Assembly: GCA_964438515.1 (NCBI GenBank)
Contig: CAYTLK010000001.1
Coordinates: forward strand, 108,112-172,111
Reading direction: 5' to 3'
Origin: RGIG3701 sp964438515
GTDB lineage: Bacteria; Planctomycetota; Planctomycetia; Pirellulales; Thermoguttaceae
DNA: 64,000 bases
The notes beneath the pieces are model-generated. The model did not search any database. It had not been told where the DNA came from and saw only the letters and a program-made list of their open reading frames with translations. This document shows positions 63,667 to 64,000 of the stretch, one piece after another. Positions within the stretch are counted from its first letter, which is position 1. Each line of letters starts with the position of its first letter. The translations under genes were made by a program, and so were the position numbers.

Positions 63667-64000
63667 ATGAAACGTATGATTTCCCTGATGGCAGTTGCCG
63701 TCCTGTTCGCTAGCGTCTCTATGGCCAACGCTGGTTTCTTCAAATGCGCTCCGGCTTGTGCACCTGCATGCGCCCCGGCCTGTGCCGCTCCTGAAGCCGC
63801 TGCTTGCGAAGCTCCTGAAGCTGCCGCTTGTGAAGCCCCTGCCTGTGAAGCTGCTTGCGCTCCGAAGTGCTGCTTCAAAAAATTCAACTTCAAATGCTGC
63901 AAACCTTGCTTCAAAAAATGCTGCAAACCCGTTTGCGCTCCTGCTTGCGAAGCTGCTTGCGAAGCCCCGGCCTGCGAAGCTGCTTGCGAAGCCCCGGCCT
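63667..64000 (+). CDS. Secreted cysteine-rich Ala/Pro/Glu repeat protein, 5' part
   Basis: The gene starts at ATG 63667 with an ideal GGAGG 9 nt upstream and runs off the window end. Signal peptide: MKRMISLMAVAVLFASVSMA. The mature part alternates short cysteine units (CAPACAPACAP, ACEAPEAAACEAPE) and a Phe/Lys/Cys block (PKCCFKKFNFKCC). Cysteine makes up about a fifth of the mature residues. The protein could be disulfide-cross-linked in the envelope, where many planctomycetes have Cys-rich surface proteins. Codon use is uniform, which suggests high expression. No named family is recognised. Confidence 0.75.
   Translation, partial: MKRMISLMAVAVLFASVSMANAGFFKCAPACAPACAPACAAPEAAACEAPEAAACEAPACEAACAPKCCFKKFNFKCCKPCFKKCCKPVCAPACEAACEAPACEAACEAPA

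Overview
The window looks like a chromosomal segment of a planctomycete, probably a metagenome-assembled genome because five runs of exactly 100 Ns interrupt it. The lineage call is an inference from gene content: a HYExAFE-family protein, DUF1571 and DUF3467 proteins, CsrA with a small partner gene, a full-length three-domain NifU next to NifS, a four-ACT aspartate kinase, an archaeal-type phosphoglycerate mutase, the squalene-pathway enzyme HpnC, secreted alkaline phosphatases, a very large secreted DUF4091 protein and many long low-complexity envelope proteins. Intergenic DNA is AT-rich and unusually full of inverted repeats. I see no prophage, insertion sequence, CRISPR array, rRNA operon or convincing replication origin.

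Layout. 0-5.8 kb: the end of a MATE transporter, a small gene with a strong promoter, csrA and its partner, galT, folC and a VOC-fold protein. 6-16 kb: a 1332-residue secreted DUF4091 protein, a dolichol-phosphate-mannose-type glycosyltransferase, a TPR lipoprotein, an initiator-like tRNA-Met and a 1060-residue orphan membrane-anchored protein. 16-30 kb: mtaB, a divergent dnaA-like gene, two tandem alkaline phosphatases, pyrK, rpsA, miaB, a family 25 glycosyltransferase, and nifU-nifS. 30-38 kb: a gene-poor kilobase with structured elements, queA with a Nudix-like gene, DUF3467, cutA, a lipoprotein, an acidic protein and a gapped DUF1571 protein. 38-48 kb: a primary-type sigma factor, two membrane proteins (one with a 12-residue repeat array), acpS, a methyltransferase, a HYExAFE protein, a MurE-like ligase and hpnC. 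48-64 kb: tRNA-Leu, prs, a LysM protein, tRNA-Pro, two envelope proteins, lysC, oppF-like and apgM genes, rdgB, a cation/proton antiporter, an orphan envelope protein and the start of a cysteine-rich secreted repeat protein.

The genes are mostly housekeeping: tRNA modification (mtaB, miaB, queA), translation (rpsA, tRNAs), iron-sulfur assembly (nifU-nifS), nucleotide and amino-acid metabolism (prs, pyrK, rdgB, lysC, folC), sugar metabolism (galT, apgM), lipid and wall metabolism (acpS, hpnC, the MurE-like ligase), and secreted scavenging enzymes.

The most unusual content is not protein coding. Two families of dispersed intergenic elements recur. Family 1 (about 165 nt, two copies at 3.6 and 61.4 kb) keeps a long hairpin whose arms have almost entirely different sequence in the two copies, which is compensatory change. 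Family 2 (about 105 nt, three copies at 6.0, 30.3 and 59.8 kb, the last inverted) shares an outer TTGAA/TTCAA pairing and a central hairpin with a CTC/GAG to CGC/GCG swap. Both are candidates for undescribed structured RNAs or small mobile elements. Several single-copy structured intergenic candidates are also listed. All coordinates, alignments and pairings were worked out by eye, with no folding software or database search.
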